Below are positions 45,401 through 53,881 of a stretch of DNA of 64,000 nt, in pieces. How positions within the stretch are numbered: the first letter of the stretch is position 1; every line of letters starts with the position of its first letter. The DNA is taken from NCBI GenBank assembly GCA_049177215.1, contig CP185379.1, forward strand, positions 1,178,001 to 1,242,000. Direction: 5' to 3'. The position numbers were made by a program, and so were the translations under genes. The notes under the pieces are model-generated. The model had not been told where the DNA came from and made no database searches. It saw nothing but the letters and a program-made list of their open reading frames with translations. The DNA is from Pollutiaquabacter aromativorans. Its GTDB lineage: Bacteria > Bacteroidota > Bacteroidia > AKYH767-A > 2013-40CM-41-45.

Positions 45401-48400
45401 ACGCAAAACACAGACAGGACCAGAGCTACGACCGGAACTCAAACCGGCAGCACTGATCGGAGCACCTCAGCAACCCGACTGACGATGGTTCCGGCTATGG
45501 AAGGTGTAAGCGAAGAAACGAGGCTGGCTTATCAGAACTACAAGCAACGGATGGAATTCTCCTCGCGGCTCGACGAACGTTCAAAAGAACTGCAGACGCA
45601 AGTGGCAACGATGAAGAACTCTCCGGAACGGGATAGCCTCATCCAGTTGTCCAACTCCATGAGTATGGAATCAATCCGACAGTGGCAATCGGCTCAACAA
45701 CAATTACAACTTGCCAAGGCGGATGATCCGGAGATCCAAACCAAAGCGGAAACTGCCATCGCAACGGCAAAGGCTGCAGAACCTGCAGCGGAGCCCGTCG
45801 TAACGAGTCAGGAGCTTGCCACTGTTGCAAACCCGGTGCGACGCGACGCTGTGCCGACCGGCGAGTCAGCTGCCAGGACCGGCGTATCCGGAAACCAGTC
45901 GGCGAATACGAATCGTGCTGATCGTTCGGAGCAACCGGCGGGAACACAACCTGCCACTTCCGGACAAGTTAGCGCGATAAAAACCGATGTCGAGGAAACG
46001 AATCAACTTTCGGTTACACCAACGACCCCGTCGGTTGAACCGGCTTCCGGGGAAGCGCGGAATGATGGACAGCTTGCTTCCAACGTGTCCGGAAATCAAG
46101 CTGCTGACCGTGTTAGCAACGATGGCGAAGGCCAGCGATTAGAAGTTTCAGCAAATAACCCGAACGAGCCCCGACCAGTGTCGGGTGGAGATGTCGCTCC
46201 AGCAACATCCACTGGCGAAATAAGCCGGAACGAATCAAGGCAGGGTGCGATCTCGCCTTCGGCTGAACAAGGTACTACCACTGCCCGGCAGGATCGGAGC
46301 GATGCTACGCCTGCGGCTGGACGAGGCGATGAGCAGGCGGTTGCCACGAAACCATCAACGATTCCATCCGGCGCAGAGCGTGCGGGACAAGTCGTTGCCA
46401 ACCCGGATCAGACACCAGGTGAAAGACCGGCTTCTGCTGAGCGATCGAACCCTGTTTCGAAAGAAGCTGCGCCTACTGTATCCGGTCAGGAAACCGTCAC
46501 CAACCAATCCGAAAGGCAGGAATCCGTTCGTTCGTCGGAAACCCAGGAGTCCGGAGGTCAACGGAATTCCAATGCGGTTCAAACTGCAACAGACCGGACA
46601 AGGATCGCAGACAATACGGAGCCGGCAGTTACTCCAGCCAATGCTGTTTCCAACACTCCTACGAATACAACCACTCAAGCGGCAGACAACCGAAATACCG
46701 TCAATGAACAGCAGCCGGGCGCGATGCAGCAACCTGCTCAACCCGCAACCTCCCAGGTTGAACTGGTGTACGATACGGCTTCCGTTCGGAGCAAATTGCA
46801 ATCCAATGAAGATGTTCCGGTCGCACAACTGGACTCCTCCCACAAGGATTTTCCGCGTTACCTCAAATTGCGCCAGGAAGTGGGAGAGAAGCAGGACGAA
46901 ACCATCCGCTTGTTTTCTTCGGCTATCGAGTTGAACAAGAAAGCATCCCAAGAGAAAGAAGAACAAGTCGATCTGATGCAAAAAGCGGAAGCTACCGCCG
47001 ATGCCAACGAAAAAGCCAAACTGCTCCGCAGCGCTGAAAAGCGTAAACACGATTCGGAAGAACACGAAGCGGAAGCCGGCAAACTGATGGCGCAGGCGCA
47101 AAAGCTTTCCGACGAGATCTGGGAAAACAACCAGTCGCTCGAAGCGCTCAGCCTGGCGATCCGAAAGTCGGGTCCTGCACGTACTTCTCCTGCCACTACG
47201 CCTGGAACTTCCGGAACAACGACTACCGACATTCGACCGGCAACTATTCCGGAAATGGATGAGACGGTACGCGCTGAATCATCTGTTTCAATACAGCAGA
47301 CCGGCAATGATCGTGCGCCGGTCAAAGCAGGCCCGCTTACCGTTCCGGGCATCGAACGCATGGTCGTGCGCAGCGACAAACCCGCGTACACCGATACTGC
47401 ACCGATACCGGTGGATCAACCCCTGCCCGAAGGACTCGTCTTCAAAGTCCAGATCGGCGCTTTCCGCAAACCGATTCCGAACGAAGCCTTTGGCGGTTTG
47501 TCGCCCGTCAGCGGCGAAAACACCCGTCCGGGTTGGATCCGTTACTGTGTCGGTCTCTTCCGCACCTTCGAGCCGGCCAACCTGGTGAAGAAAGCCATGC
47601 GCGGACAGGGTTTCAAAGACGCGTTCGTCGTCGCTTACTTTAACGGCAAACGGATCTCACTTGGCGAAGCCTATGCCATGCTGAACCAGGCGGGCAGTGA
47701 CTCCCGTGCGACCTATGCTTCCGTATCCCGTGAAGAATTACAACGCCTGAAAGCACTCAACATCGTTCCGCAGCGTACCAGCGCACCGGATCGTGACGAA
47801 CAGGAATTCTTCGGAGGAACTACTTCGGCATCGGCTGACGGTTTCGGTACCGGTACGGCTTATGCGGTGCAGGTGGGTGTGTATCGATCTTCCATTCCGC
47901 CTGCCGTACTGGGCAGTCTGCAACCTTTACAGCAGGAAGCTTTGCAGCGCGGTCTTTTCCGCTATACCACCGGACGATACCAGGTTTACGCTTCCGCCGA
48001 TTCCATGCGCCGAGTCGCTGTGGCCGCCGGTATCCCGGATGCCTTTGTTGTCGCTTACCGCGATGGTCGTCGTGTCAGCCTGAGCAACGCGCGGCGCAGC
48101 GAGACCGGTACGTCAGGATCTACGGTGGTGCGTCCACAACCTGCAGCTTCAACACCCGCCGCGCAACCGGCAGTTGAAACCGGAGCCATCACGTTCCGGG
48201 TACAGGTTGGGGCATTCCGTCAGCAGGTTCCTTTCCAGGTGGTCGATGCACTCCTGAAAGTATCGGATCGTGGCGTAGAACGCGAGCAGGATCCGCGCGG
48301 ACTGCAGGTCTTCTTCGCCGGACGTTTCTCGGACTACGAATCCGCCCGGAAGCTGAAGGAAGAAGTGGTGGGCCGCGGTGTGCCGGATGCTTTCGTGGTA

Positions 48401-48460
48401 GCCTTCAGCGGCACGAAACGGATCCCCCTGGCCGAGGCCTTGCGGCAGGTAGGTCAATAA
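42404..48460 (+). CDS. Giant envelope protein: TPR, PD40, disordered/coiled middle, three SPOR-like repeats
   Basis: A 2018-residue protein with a signal peptide (MYLRILFILTGLLLTQVVVSGQ). Residues about 25-150 are TPR-like. About 190-370 contain PD40 blades (DGQTIYYASYG, DGKTLYFASQG). About 370-440 are a CRD-like fold. About 455-1670 are low complexity, rich in Glu, Thr, Ser, Gln, Ala and Pro, interrupted by three charged helical blocks (about 565-690, 1029-1120 and 1466-1586). Three SPOR-like repeats near 1680-1750, 1820-1890 and 1930-2015 begin VFKVQIGAF, YAVQVGVY and FRVQVGAF and each contain DAFVVA. SPOR domains bind denuded peptidoglycan, so it may bridge peptidoglycan and the outer membrane. 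There is no T9SS tail or OmpA domain. Confidence 0.85.
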   Translation: MYLRILFILTGLLLTQVVVSGQNQANSESELRKRADKLFQDQEYLTAVGPYSQLLSLQPNDATLNYRYGTALLLSGKDKRNAVSYLEKAMNDPAQPMEGWVYLGRSYMFLGKYEDAKSCFNRFNTRATDAQRKKFNSEEWLRSAGAASELSRQRRMVSVTAQKEVLRSAAYSQIDYTNAAGRILPVPEKFQTTADKDKQAAPVMYLSRDGQTIYYASYGKGSVGGKDLYLIRKMTNGEWAQPEHLGSVLNSVYNEDYPFLDRDGKTLYFASQGHNSIGGYDIFKSVFNFNTGQWSAPENLGIPLNTPDDDLLYVPGSDGVTAVYTTADFTDNTHTEIRTIHLDDQRNPFATIRGTYYSIDQPMRRDARVIVLRAADRSVVTTVRTDPRTGDYELVLPGGESYWLVIDGGGYVPHTESFDLPAGLEKAALRQEVRMNRNKQEELMTVTNFFTPMPSAIGADVIAVNDRPSSTETSATTPSSETVQISVGNETLIVSKPVSQPVTSPEQAGEVPVTADQAADEDTSLADNYNPLLDREMTQDEIRQRQEEQLRSEEVVADEKIPAEQLHVPVDEHELARSAVEDGVALQREADSLQDRSRELYASAANREEEAVRLLEEAQSIKEDTVRAANLYLQSDDMKQMALAEKQQARELDGLATERRAEAKQALTDAKALISSTNTKDKELSASVDRALAGTSEKASVTASSPSAAQGVTSPSLEPMAEQAVEVRTEGVSSTANPTSQTTPAAGQPQAADEEQLATTSPNQQEQNQTAATTSRVSPDSNDSGVVAVQQNVSEESQPTADFKRGHAAESSGKETGKPVVGTNPEGSSVSEKNTADVLAAGTNPAITASDEHAANDKQSVIEPETTVNATTKPEGLPEQKAQQSADERTVAIHQASEEQPKAEPNAMENRPKDQATSSGEPVVIAGQPTRESESRQQPTANQPSAGKSKDDKVAATTGTSQPTSSTAANATTIRSTDDAAQSVPVAVNADGAPVSPQTTQNTDRTRATTGTQTGSTDRSTSATRLTMVPAMEGVSEETRLAYQNYKQRMEFSSRLDERSKELQTQVATMKNSPERDSLIQLSNSMSMESIRQWQSAQQQLQLAKADDPEIQTKAETAIATAKAAEPAAEPVVTSQELATVANPVRRDAVPTGESAARTGVSGNQSANTNRADRSEQPAGTQPATSGQVSAIKTDVEETNQLSVTPTTPSVEPASGEARNDGQLASNVSGNQAADRVSNDGEGQRLEVSANNPNEPRPVSGGDVAPATSTGEISRNESRQGAISPSAEQGTTTARQDRSDATPAAGRGDEQAVATKPSTIPSGAERAGQVVANPDQTPGERPASAERSNPVSKEAAPTVSGQETVTNQSERQESVRSSETQESGGQRNSNAVQTATDRTRIADNTEPAVTPANAVSNTPTNTTTQAADNRNTVNEQQPGAMQQPAQPATSQVELVYDTASVRSKLQSNEDVPVAQLDSSHKDFPRYLKLRQEVGEKQDETIRLFSSAIELNKKASQEKEEQVDLMQKAEATADANEKAKLLRSAEKRKHDSEEHEAEAGKLMAQAQKLSDEIWENNQSLEALSLAIRKSGPARTSPATTPGTSGTTTTDIRPATIPEMDETVRAESSVSIQQTGNDRAPVKAGPLTVPGIERMVVRSDKPAYTDTAPIPVDQPLPEGLVFKVQIGAFRKPIPNEAFGGLSPVSGENTRPGWIRYCVGLFRTFEPANLVKKAMRGQGFKDAFVVAYFNGKRISLGEAYAMLNQAGSDSRATYASVSREELQRLKALNIVPQRTSAPDRDEQEFFGGTTSASADGFGTGTAYAVQVGVYRSSIPPAVLGSLQPLQQEALQRGLFRYTTGRYQVYASADSMRRVAVAAGIPDAFVVAYRDGRRVSLSNARRSETGTSGSTVVRPQPAASTPAAQPAVETGAITFRVQVGAFRQQVPFQVVDALLKVSDRGVEREQDPRGLQVFFAGRFSDYESARKLKEEVVGRGVPDAFVVAFSGTKRIPLAEALRQVGQ

Positions 48461-48501
48461 CCCGGAATTTCGTATCTTTACGCATCCGAAAGCAGGATGC
48501 C

Positions 48502-48792
48502 ATGATCCGTTTCCAGAACGAAGGCGAACTCGCCTTTGAAGAGCTAGTAGACAACAAGACCGAAGAAGTCCGGGTCCGCGATCTCGTGTTGTACAACGAC
48601 GACGTGAACACCTTCGATTTCGTCATCCAGTGCCTCATCGAAGTCTGCAAGCACGACGCCTTGCAAGCCGAGCAATGCACCTATATCGTGCATTACAACG
48701 GTAAGTGTACCGTCAAGACCGGGTCCTACCTGCAACTGAATCCCATGCGTCAGGCTTTGCTCGACCGTGGACTTTCCGCCGTAATCGATTGA
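48502..48792 (+). CDS. clpS: ATP-dependent Clp protease adaptor ClpS
   Basis: ClpS delivers N-end-rule substrates to ClpAP-type proteases. The 96-residue protein has LVLYNDDVNTFDFVI (the substrate-pocket DD segment), a central helix and VHYNGKCTVKTGSYLQL. The extended N-terminus is normal for Bacteroidota. A near -7 box (TATCTTTA) is at 48473-48480. clpA is not in view. Confidence 0.92.
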   Translation: MIRFQNEGELAFEELVDNKTEEVRVRDLVLYNDDVNTFDFVIQCLIEVCKHDALQAEQCTYIVHYNGKCTVKTGSYLQLNPMRQALLDRGLSAVID

Positions 48793-48856
48793 CGGTTTTT
48801 ACACCAATTTCTTTTCCGGTACACCTTTTGATTACCGGTAGCCAAACTTCCCGACC

Positions 48857-49661
48857 ATGAGTTCCCGTTCCCTGTTCGCCGGCCTGGCGCTGGCCGTAGT
48901 GCTGGTTTCCTGTAGCAAAGTACCCATCACCAAGCGCAAGCAGATGAACCTGCTGCCGGAATCCCAGTTGGTTTCCCTGAGCCTGACCAATTATCAGGAC
49001 TTCCTCAAGCAAAACCCGCCGGTCAAGGGCACCGCCGATGCGGCCCTGGTGCAGCGGGTCGGAACGAAGGTGGCCGACGCGGTCATCAAGTTCATGAACC
49101 AAAACAAGATGGGCGACCGGATCAAAGGCTATCAGTGGGAATTCAACCTCGTGAACAGTCCGGATGTCAATGCCTGGTGCATGCCGGGAGGTAAGGTGGT
49201 CGTGTATGCAGGCCTGTTGCCCGTTACGCAGGATGAGACCAGCCTGGCCATTGTCATGGGACACGAGATCGCCCATGCGGTGGCACGACACGGCAACGAG
49301 CGCATGAGCCAGATGATGGTAGCGCAAGGGGATGGGCATGGCCCTGGATGTGGCCCTTTCCCAGCAGCCGGCCCAGACCCGCAACATGTTCCTCACGGCC
49401 TACGGCGCGGGTTCGACCCTCGGCATCCTGGCCTATTCGCGTACCCACGAAACCGAAGCCGACAAGCTCGGACTCATCTTCGCCGCCATGGCCGGGTATG
49501 ATCCGCGCCTGTCGGTCGCCTTTTGGGAGCGCATGAGCGCCAAGAGCAGCGGCAACAAACCGCCCGAATGGATGAGTACCCACCCCAGCGACGCGACCCG
49601 CATCAGCAACCTCAAAGCCTTCATGCCCACGGCTTTGAAATATTACAAAACCGGCTCCTGA
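48857..49661 (+). pseudogene. M48-family lipoprotein metallopeptidase (LoiP/YggG-like), +1 frameshift
   Basis: A lipoprotein peptidase of the LoiP/YcaL/BepA group, expected to act on outer-membrane or periplasmic proteins. The signal peptide ends VVLVSC (Cys at about 19). The zinc motif HEIAH is at about 136-140 in VMGHEIAHAVARHGNERM. After MMVAQG the frame is lost. The next frame resumes with GMGMALDVALSQQ and holds THETEADKLGL (third zinc ligand Glu), AMAGYDPR and STHPSDATRI. One extra G in the GGGG run at 49328-49331 explains it; removing it restores a 267-residue protein of normal length. Neither half is decayed. Confidence 0.9.
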
Positions 49662-49663
49662 AG

Positions 49664-49702
49664 TTTGGAAATCTCAAAAAGTTCGTACTTTTGCAGCCCC
49701 GT
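49664..49702 (+). promoter_or_regulatory. tRNA-Arg promoter (TTTG-N18-TACTTTTG)
   Basis: Both Bacteroidota elements are visible: TTTG at 49664-49667 and TACTTTTG at 49686-49693, 18 bases apart, then CAGCCCCGT. The string TTTTGCAGCCCCGT is identical to that before the tRNA-Leu pair. Confidence 0.7.
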
Positions 49703-49734
49703 CACCGACGGGCTTCCGAAAGGAAGACCTAGCA

Positions 49735-49808
49735 GGACCCGTAGCTCAACTGGATAGAGCATCTGACTACGGATCAGAAGGTTAGGGGTTCGACTCCCTT
49801 CGGGTCCG
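49735..49808 (+). tRNA. tRNA-Arg (ACG)
   Basis: 74-base cloverleaf: acceptor GGACCCG/CGGGTCC, anticodon stem TCTGA/TCAGA with loop CTACGGA (anticodon ACG, expected to be edited to ICG by TadA), T arm with GGTTCGACTCC. CCA is not encoded. The accessory island begins just downstream, making this the natural candidate for an old insertion site. Confidence 0.95.
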
Positions 49809-49823
49809 CTACTGACACAATAG

Positions 49824-49859
49824 ACCCTTGATTATCAAGATGATAGTCGAGGGTTTTTT
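49824..49859 (+). terminator. Terminator after tRNA-Arg
   Basis: 13-bp stem (ACCCTTGATTATC with GATAGTCGAGGGT, two G-U pairs), five-base loop, then six Ts. Confidence 0.93.
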
Positions 49860-50313
49860 GTTGGTGGACGCCTGTGTGGGCACTCTTTTGCTTTGCTTGC
49901 CTTTTCCAAGAACCTCTCGAGGGCGGATTTGCTTGTGCACAGCTCGTTAAGCTTTTTCAAAGTACGAACGCTTACAAACTTCTTCTAAAATATTGGGGTG
50001 TTAAGAATGCCTGGGTCGGTAGTATTCCTTAAATGAAACTTTCATCTGGATAATTTATATTAGCAAGGCAATCTTTATGGTCGCGCCCTTTTGCTTGACA
50101 GCAAAGGTTCCTACTCAGATGCGAAACCATTTAACGGCATTCGCAATTTTCGCCATTGTGTCATATTACAATGGAATCTAAATGTTGTTATGATATAGCA
50201 GCTGGATTGTTTTAAAAACAGTTTCCGAAGAAGGCTTCTGATAATATAACTCGAACTTTCTGTTACCCCTGGATGATTAATTAGGTATTTCCCAACTTCT
50301 AAATAAACTAGCT
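49860..50313. other. A+T-rich gap with a possible gene remnant
   Basis: No convincing gene. On the minus strand between about 49810 and 49995 there is an open stretch of about 50 codons (including VRTLKKLNELCTSK and ERFLEKASKAK) that lacks an ATG start, begins after a TAG and ends through the tRNA terminator. It may be a relic of an earlier insertion or chance. The rest is A+T-rich and shows no exact promoter box for the following gene. Confidence 0.35.
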
Positions 50314-51897
50314 ATGCGAGTCTTGCTCTTTCAATGGTTTTTACTAATTACAATACAGATTATTAATGCCACTTCTTCGATTGCTCAGCAGCAACAGGGG
50401 ATAGAGTGGGCCGTGTCTTATGGAGGAGCTAGCATTGACGTAGGAAACTCTATTCAACTTACCAGCGATGGTGGTTATGTTGCAATTGGAAAGAGTCGTT
50501 CAAGTGATGGTGACATCACTGTAAATCACGGCAGGGAAGATTACTGGGTTGTAAAGATCTCGAGCGATGGGAGTATTCAATGGCAAAAGTCTTTTGGCGG
50601 ATCATCAGAGGATAATGGAAGATTCGTCCAGGGCACCTCAGATGGAGGATACATTTTGATTGGATTTACAATGTCTAATGATGGCGACGTAATTGGAAAT
50701 CATGGTGGTTATGATTGTTGGGTTGTAAAGCTGGATAGCATAGGGGATATTGAATGGCAGAGAGCTTTAGGAGGATCGGGCATGGATGCCGGTGTATCAA
50801 TTATTCAAACTTCCGATGGAGGTTATGCCATGATTTCTGTGTCAGATTCTAATGATGGAGATGTATACGGGAACAATGGCCAAACAGACTTTTGGGTTGT
50901 GAAACTTTCAGAATTAGGTAACATTGAATGGCAAAAATCTTTAGGGGGGAGTAGTTCTGAAACGGCATCCTCTATTCAACAAACTGCTGATGGGGGATAC
51001 ATTGTATCGGGTCAGAGTAGTTCCAATGATGGCGATGTTACTGGAAACCACGGGGACTCTGATTTTTGGATAGTTAAATTGTCGAGTTTCGGAGATATAC
51101 AATGGCAGAATTCGTACGGAGGGGCAGCTTATGATCATGGTCTGTCGATTCAAGAAACTGCAGATGGAGGGTATATAACATGTGGTTTTGTTGAATCAAA
51201 TAATGGTAACGTGACTTTTAATCACGGAAGTCGTGATGTTTGGGTACTTAAGTTATCTAATAATGGTGATTTGGAATGGGAAAAGTCATTTGGAGGCACT
51301 GGGGATGATTGGGGGCATGAAATTCAAATCACTTCTGATGGCGGATATGTGATTCTCGGACACAGTAATTCTAATGATGGAGATGTATTTAATATTCATG
51401 GATCAAGGGATTATTGGGCGATAAAGTTGTCTAATTTTGGTGTATTGGAGTGGCAAAAGACCTTAGGTGGTTCAGAATCTGACATAGGGCATTCTATTCG
51501 GCAAACCCTTGACGGTGGGTTTATCCTAATTGGTGAAAGTCAATCAAATGATGGCGATGTGACTGGAAATCATGGTGCTTCCGACTATTGGATTGTAAAG
51601 TTAAATGCAACAATTGGGTTGTCCGAGTTTTCTGACTTTGAATGGACAATTGTTTCCCCAAATCCAGTAACTAGTAGATTAACCATTAAAGTATCACTTA
51701 CAAATTCTGAAGATCTTCAAGTTTATATACGGGACTTGCTTGGTCATGTAGTTTTAGAACCAATAAAATTGAATAATGTCAGCGGATTGGTTGAACAATC
51801 AATATCAACAACTATGCTTTCCGACGGAATGTACTTGCTTGATATTGTTGGGCTAAAATGGAGAAAAACTAAGCGAATAATCATAGTTCAAAGATGA
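50314..51897 (+). CDS. Secreted seven-repeat protein with T9SS sorting domain
   Basis: A 527-residue exported protein. A signal peptide (MRVLLFQWFLLITIQIINATSSIA) is followed by seven repeats with a DGGY motif recurring every 174 bases exactly (near 50467, 50641, 50815, 50989, 51163, 51337, 51511), i.e. 58 residues each: DGGY...G.S.SNDGDV.GNHG..D.WVVKLS..G.I.WQKSFGGS. Seven such units suggest a closed seven-bladed beta-propeller. The C-terminus VSPNPVTSRLTIKV ... LLGHVVL ... DGMYLLDI is a T9SS sorting domain. The gene is A+T-rich compared with the chromosomal backbone and sits immediately before hsdM. Ligand unknown. Confidence 0.87.
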   Translation: MRVLLFQWFLLITIQIINATSSIAQQQQGIEWAVSYGGASIDVGNSIQLTSDGGYVAIGKSRSSDGDITVNHGREDYWVVKISSDGSIQWQKSFGGSSEDNGRFVQGTSDGGYILIGFTMSNDGDVIGNHGGYDCWVVKLDSIGDIEWQRALGGSGMDAGVSIIQTSDGGYAMISVSDSNDGDVYGNNGQTDFWVVKLSELGNIEWQKSLGGSSSETASSIQQTADGGYIVSGQSSSNDGDVTGNHGDSDFWIVKLSSFGDIQWQNSYGGAAYDHGLSIQETADGGYITCGFVESNNGNVTFNHGSRDVWVLKLSNNGDLEWEKSFGGTGDDWGHEIQITSDGGYVILGHSNSNDGDVFNIHGSRDYWAIKLSNFGVLEWQKTLGGSESDIGHSIRQTLDGGFILIGESQSNDGDVTGNHGASDYWIVKLNATIGLSEFSDFEWTIVSPNPVTSRLTIKVSLTNSEDLQVYIRDLLGHVVLEPIKLNNVSGLVEQSISTTMLSDGMYLLDIVGLKWRKTKRIIIVQR

Positions 51898-51947
51898 TGA
51901 CTGTCCATACTACTAAGCCCGAATTAAAATAGTTACTATAAGTTGCC

Positions 51948-53399
51948 ATGTTCGAACAAACCTTCAAAAACATCGACGACATCCTCCACAAAGACGCCGG
52001 TTGCGGTAGCGAACTGGACTATGTGGAACAGACTTCATGGGTGTTGTTTCTAAAATACCTGGATGACCTGGAGAAAGACCGCGCCACGGCTGCTGAACTG
52101 ACGGGTAAGACGTACACGCCCATCATCGACAAAAAGTACCAGTGGTCGGTCTGGGCGGCGCCCAAGGGTAAGGATGGCAAACTGGACCACCACAAGGCGA
52201 TGACCGGTGACGACCTGACCGACTTCGTGAACGGCAAGCTGTTTCCCTACCTGAAAAAGTTCAAGACGGATGCGGACAGCGCGGATACCATCGAATACAA
52301 GATTGGCGAAATCTTCAGCGAACTGAAAAACCGCCTGCAAAGCGGATATAACCTGCGGGAGGTCATCAACCTCATTGACGAGTTGCGTTTCCGTACCCAC
52401 GCAGAGAAGCACGAAATGAGCCACCTCTACGAGGAGAAGATCAAGAACATGGGCAACGCCGGGCGCAACGGCGGCGAGTACTACACGCCGCGCCCGCTCA
52501 TCACCACCATCGTGAAGGTGATTGACCCGAAGATTGGCGAGAAGATCTACGACGGCGCCTGCGGCTCGGCAGGCTTCCTGTGCGAAGCTTTTGCCTACCT
52601 CAACAAGAAAGGGCTGTCCAGCAAGGATACAGTGACTCTCCAGAAGAAGACCTTCTATGGCAAGGAAAAGAAATCGCTGGCCTACATCATCGGCATCATG
52701 AACATGATCCTGCACGGTGTGGAAGCCCCCAACATCATACACACCAATACACTGGCCGAAAACCTCGCGGACATACAGGAAAAAGACCGCTACGATGTGG
52801 TGCTTGCCAATCCGCCTTTTGGTGGAAAGGAGCGTGCCGAAGTGCAACAAAACTTCCCGATTAAAACAGGCGAAACCGCTTCGCTCTTTTTACAGCACTT
52901 CATTAAAATATTGAAAGCAGGTGGCAAGGCAGGTGTGGTTATTAAAAACACTTTTTTGAGTAATACCGATAACGCCTCTGTCGCCATCCGAAAGACCTTG
53001 TTGGAGAGTTGTAACCTTCATACGGTGCTGGATTTGCCAGGTGGCACGTTTACAGGAGCTGGTGTAAAAACGGTAGTGCTGTTTTTTGAAAAAGGTAAGC
53101 CCACAAAGAAGGTATGGTATTATCAGCTGAACCTTGACCGTAATTTAGGTAAGACCAACCCGCTCAATGAAAAAGACTTGGCGGACTTCGTGCAGCTCCA
53201 AAAATCCTTCAAGGATAGCGAGAACTCTTGGACGATAAACGTAAAGGACATCGACCAGAGCACGTTTGACTTGAGCGTGAAGAATCCGAATAAAAAGCAG
53301 GAAGTTGCCTTGCGTCAACCGCAAGAAATTTTAGAGGAGATGAAGGCGCTGGATGAAGAGAGTGCGGAAATCTTTAATTCAATATTGGAGCTGTTATGA
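51948..53399 (+). CDS. hsdM: Type I restriction-modification methyltransferase subunit
   Basis: HsdM is the N6-adenine DNA methyltransferase subunit of type I R-M complexes. The 483-residue protein has the N-terminal helical HsdM domain (FEQTFKNIDDILHKDAGCGSELDYVEQ), SAM motif GACGSAGFL at about 203-211 and catalytic NPPF at 288-291. It is the first gene of the operon; its stop overlaps the hsdS start as ATGA. The first two thirds are strongly G+C-rich (41/60 by hand count at 52441-52500) and the last third is clearly poorer, pointing to a recombination junction inside the gene. Confidence 0.95.
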   Translation: MFEQTFKNIDDILHKDAGCGSELDYVEQTSWVLFLKYLDDLEKDRATAAELTGKTYTPIIDKKYQWSVWAAPKGKDGKLDHHKAMTGDDLTDFVNGKLFPYLKKFKTDADSADTIEYKIGEIFSELKNRLQSGYNLREVINLIDELRFRTHAEKHEMSHLYEEKIKNMGNAGRNGGEYYTPRPLITTIVKVIDPKIGEKIYDGACGSAGFLCEAFAYLNKKGLSSKDTVTLQKKTFYGKEKKSLAYIIGIMNMILHGVEAPNIIHTNTLAENLADIQEKDRYDVVLANPPFGGKERAEVQQNFPIKTGETASLFLQHFIKILKAGGKAGVVIKNTFLSNTDNASVAIRKTLLESCNLHTVLDLPGGTFTGAGVKTVVLFFEKGKPTKKVWYYQLNLDRNLGKTNPLNEKDLADFVQLQKSFKDSENSWTINVKDIDQSTFDLSVKNPNKKQEVALRQPQEILEEMKALDEESAEIFNSILELL

Positions 53400-53881
53400 A
53401 GCAGGGTTGGGAAATAAAGAAGTTGGGAGAGATTGTTGATATTGTTAATGGAAGGAATCAATCTTCAGTGCTCTCTGAAAATGGACCATATCCTATTTAC
53501 GGAAGTGCTGGTAATTTGATGGGCTATTCAACGGAGTATTTGTGTGATAAAGGCACCACTATAATCGGAAGAAAGGGGAATATCTCTACCCCAATCTTCA
53601 TTGATGAAAGATTTTGGAACGTAGATACTGCCTTTGGATTATTCCCCAAAAATGGAAGCATCCCCAAGTTTATTTATTATTTATGTCTTACCATTGATTT
53701 CAAAAGTCGAAACAGGGGTACAACTATTCCGAGTTTAGTCAAATCAGACTTATTGACCATTGATGTCCCATTTGTTAAGTCCCTCCCCGAACAACAACGC
53801 ATTGTTTCCATATTAGACGAGTGCTTTGCCGCCATAGCCAAGGCAAAAGCCAATGCCGAAGAAGAACCTCAAAAACGCTAA
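53396..53881 (+). CDS. hsdS: Type I R-M specificity subunit, N-terminal half (first target-recognition domain)
   Basis: HsdS sets the DNA target of the M and R subunits. This 161-residue frame holds the first target-recognition domain (WEIKKLGEIVDIVNGRNQ ... YPIYGSAGNLMGY ... LPEQQRIVSILDECFAAI) and the start of the central conserved helix, then runs to TAA at 53879-53881. The second half continues in another frame from 53853. Removal of one G in GAAGAAGAACC (about 53858-53870) would fuse them into a 366-residue HsdS reading AKANAEENLKNAKELF, the family's usual linker. It may be an assembly error, a mutation, or genuine half-subunits. Confidence 0.85.
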   Translation: MKQGWEIKKLGEIVDIVNGRNQSSVLSENGPYPIYGSAGNLMGYSTEYLCDKGTTIIGRKGNISTPIFIDERFWNVDTAFGLFPKNGSIPKFIYYLCLTIDFKSRNRGTTIPSLVKSDLLTIDVPFVKSLPEQQRIVSILDECFAAIAKAKANAEEEPQKR

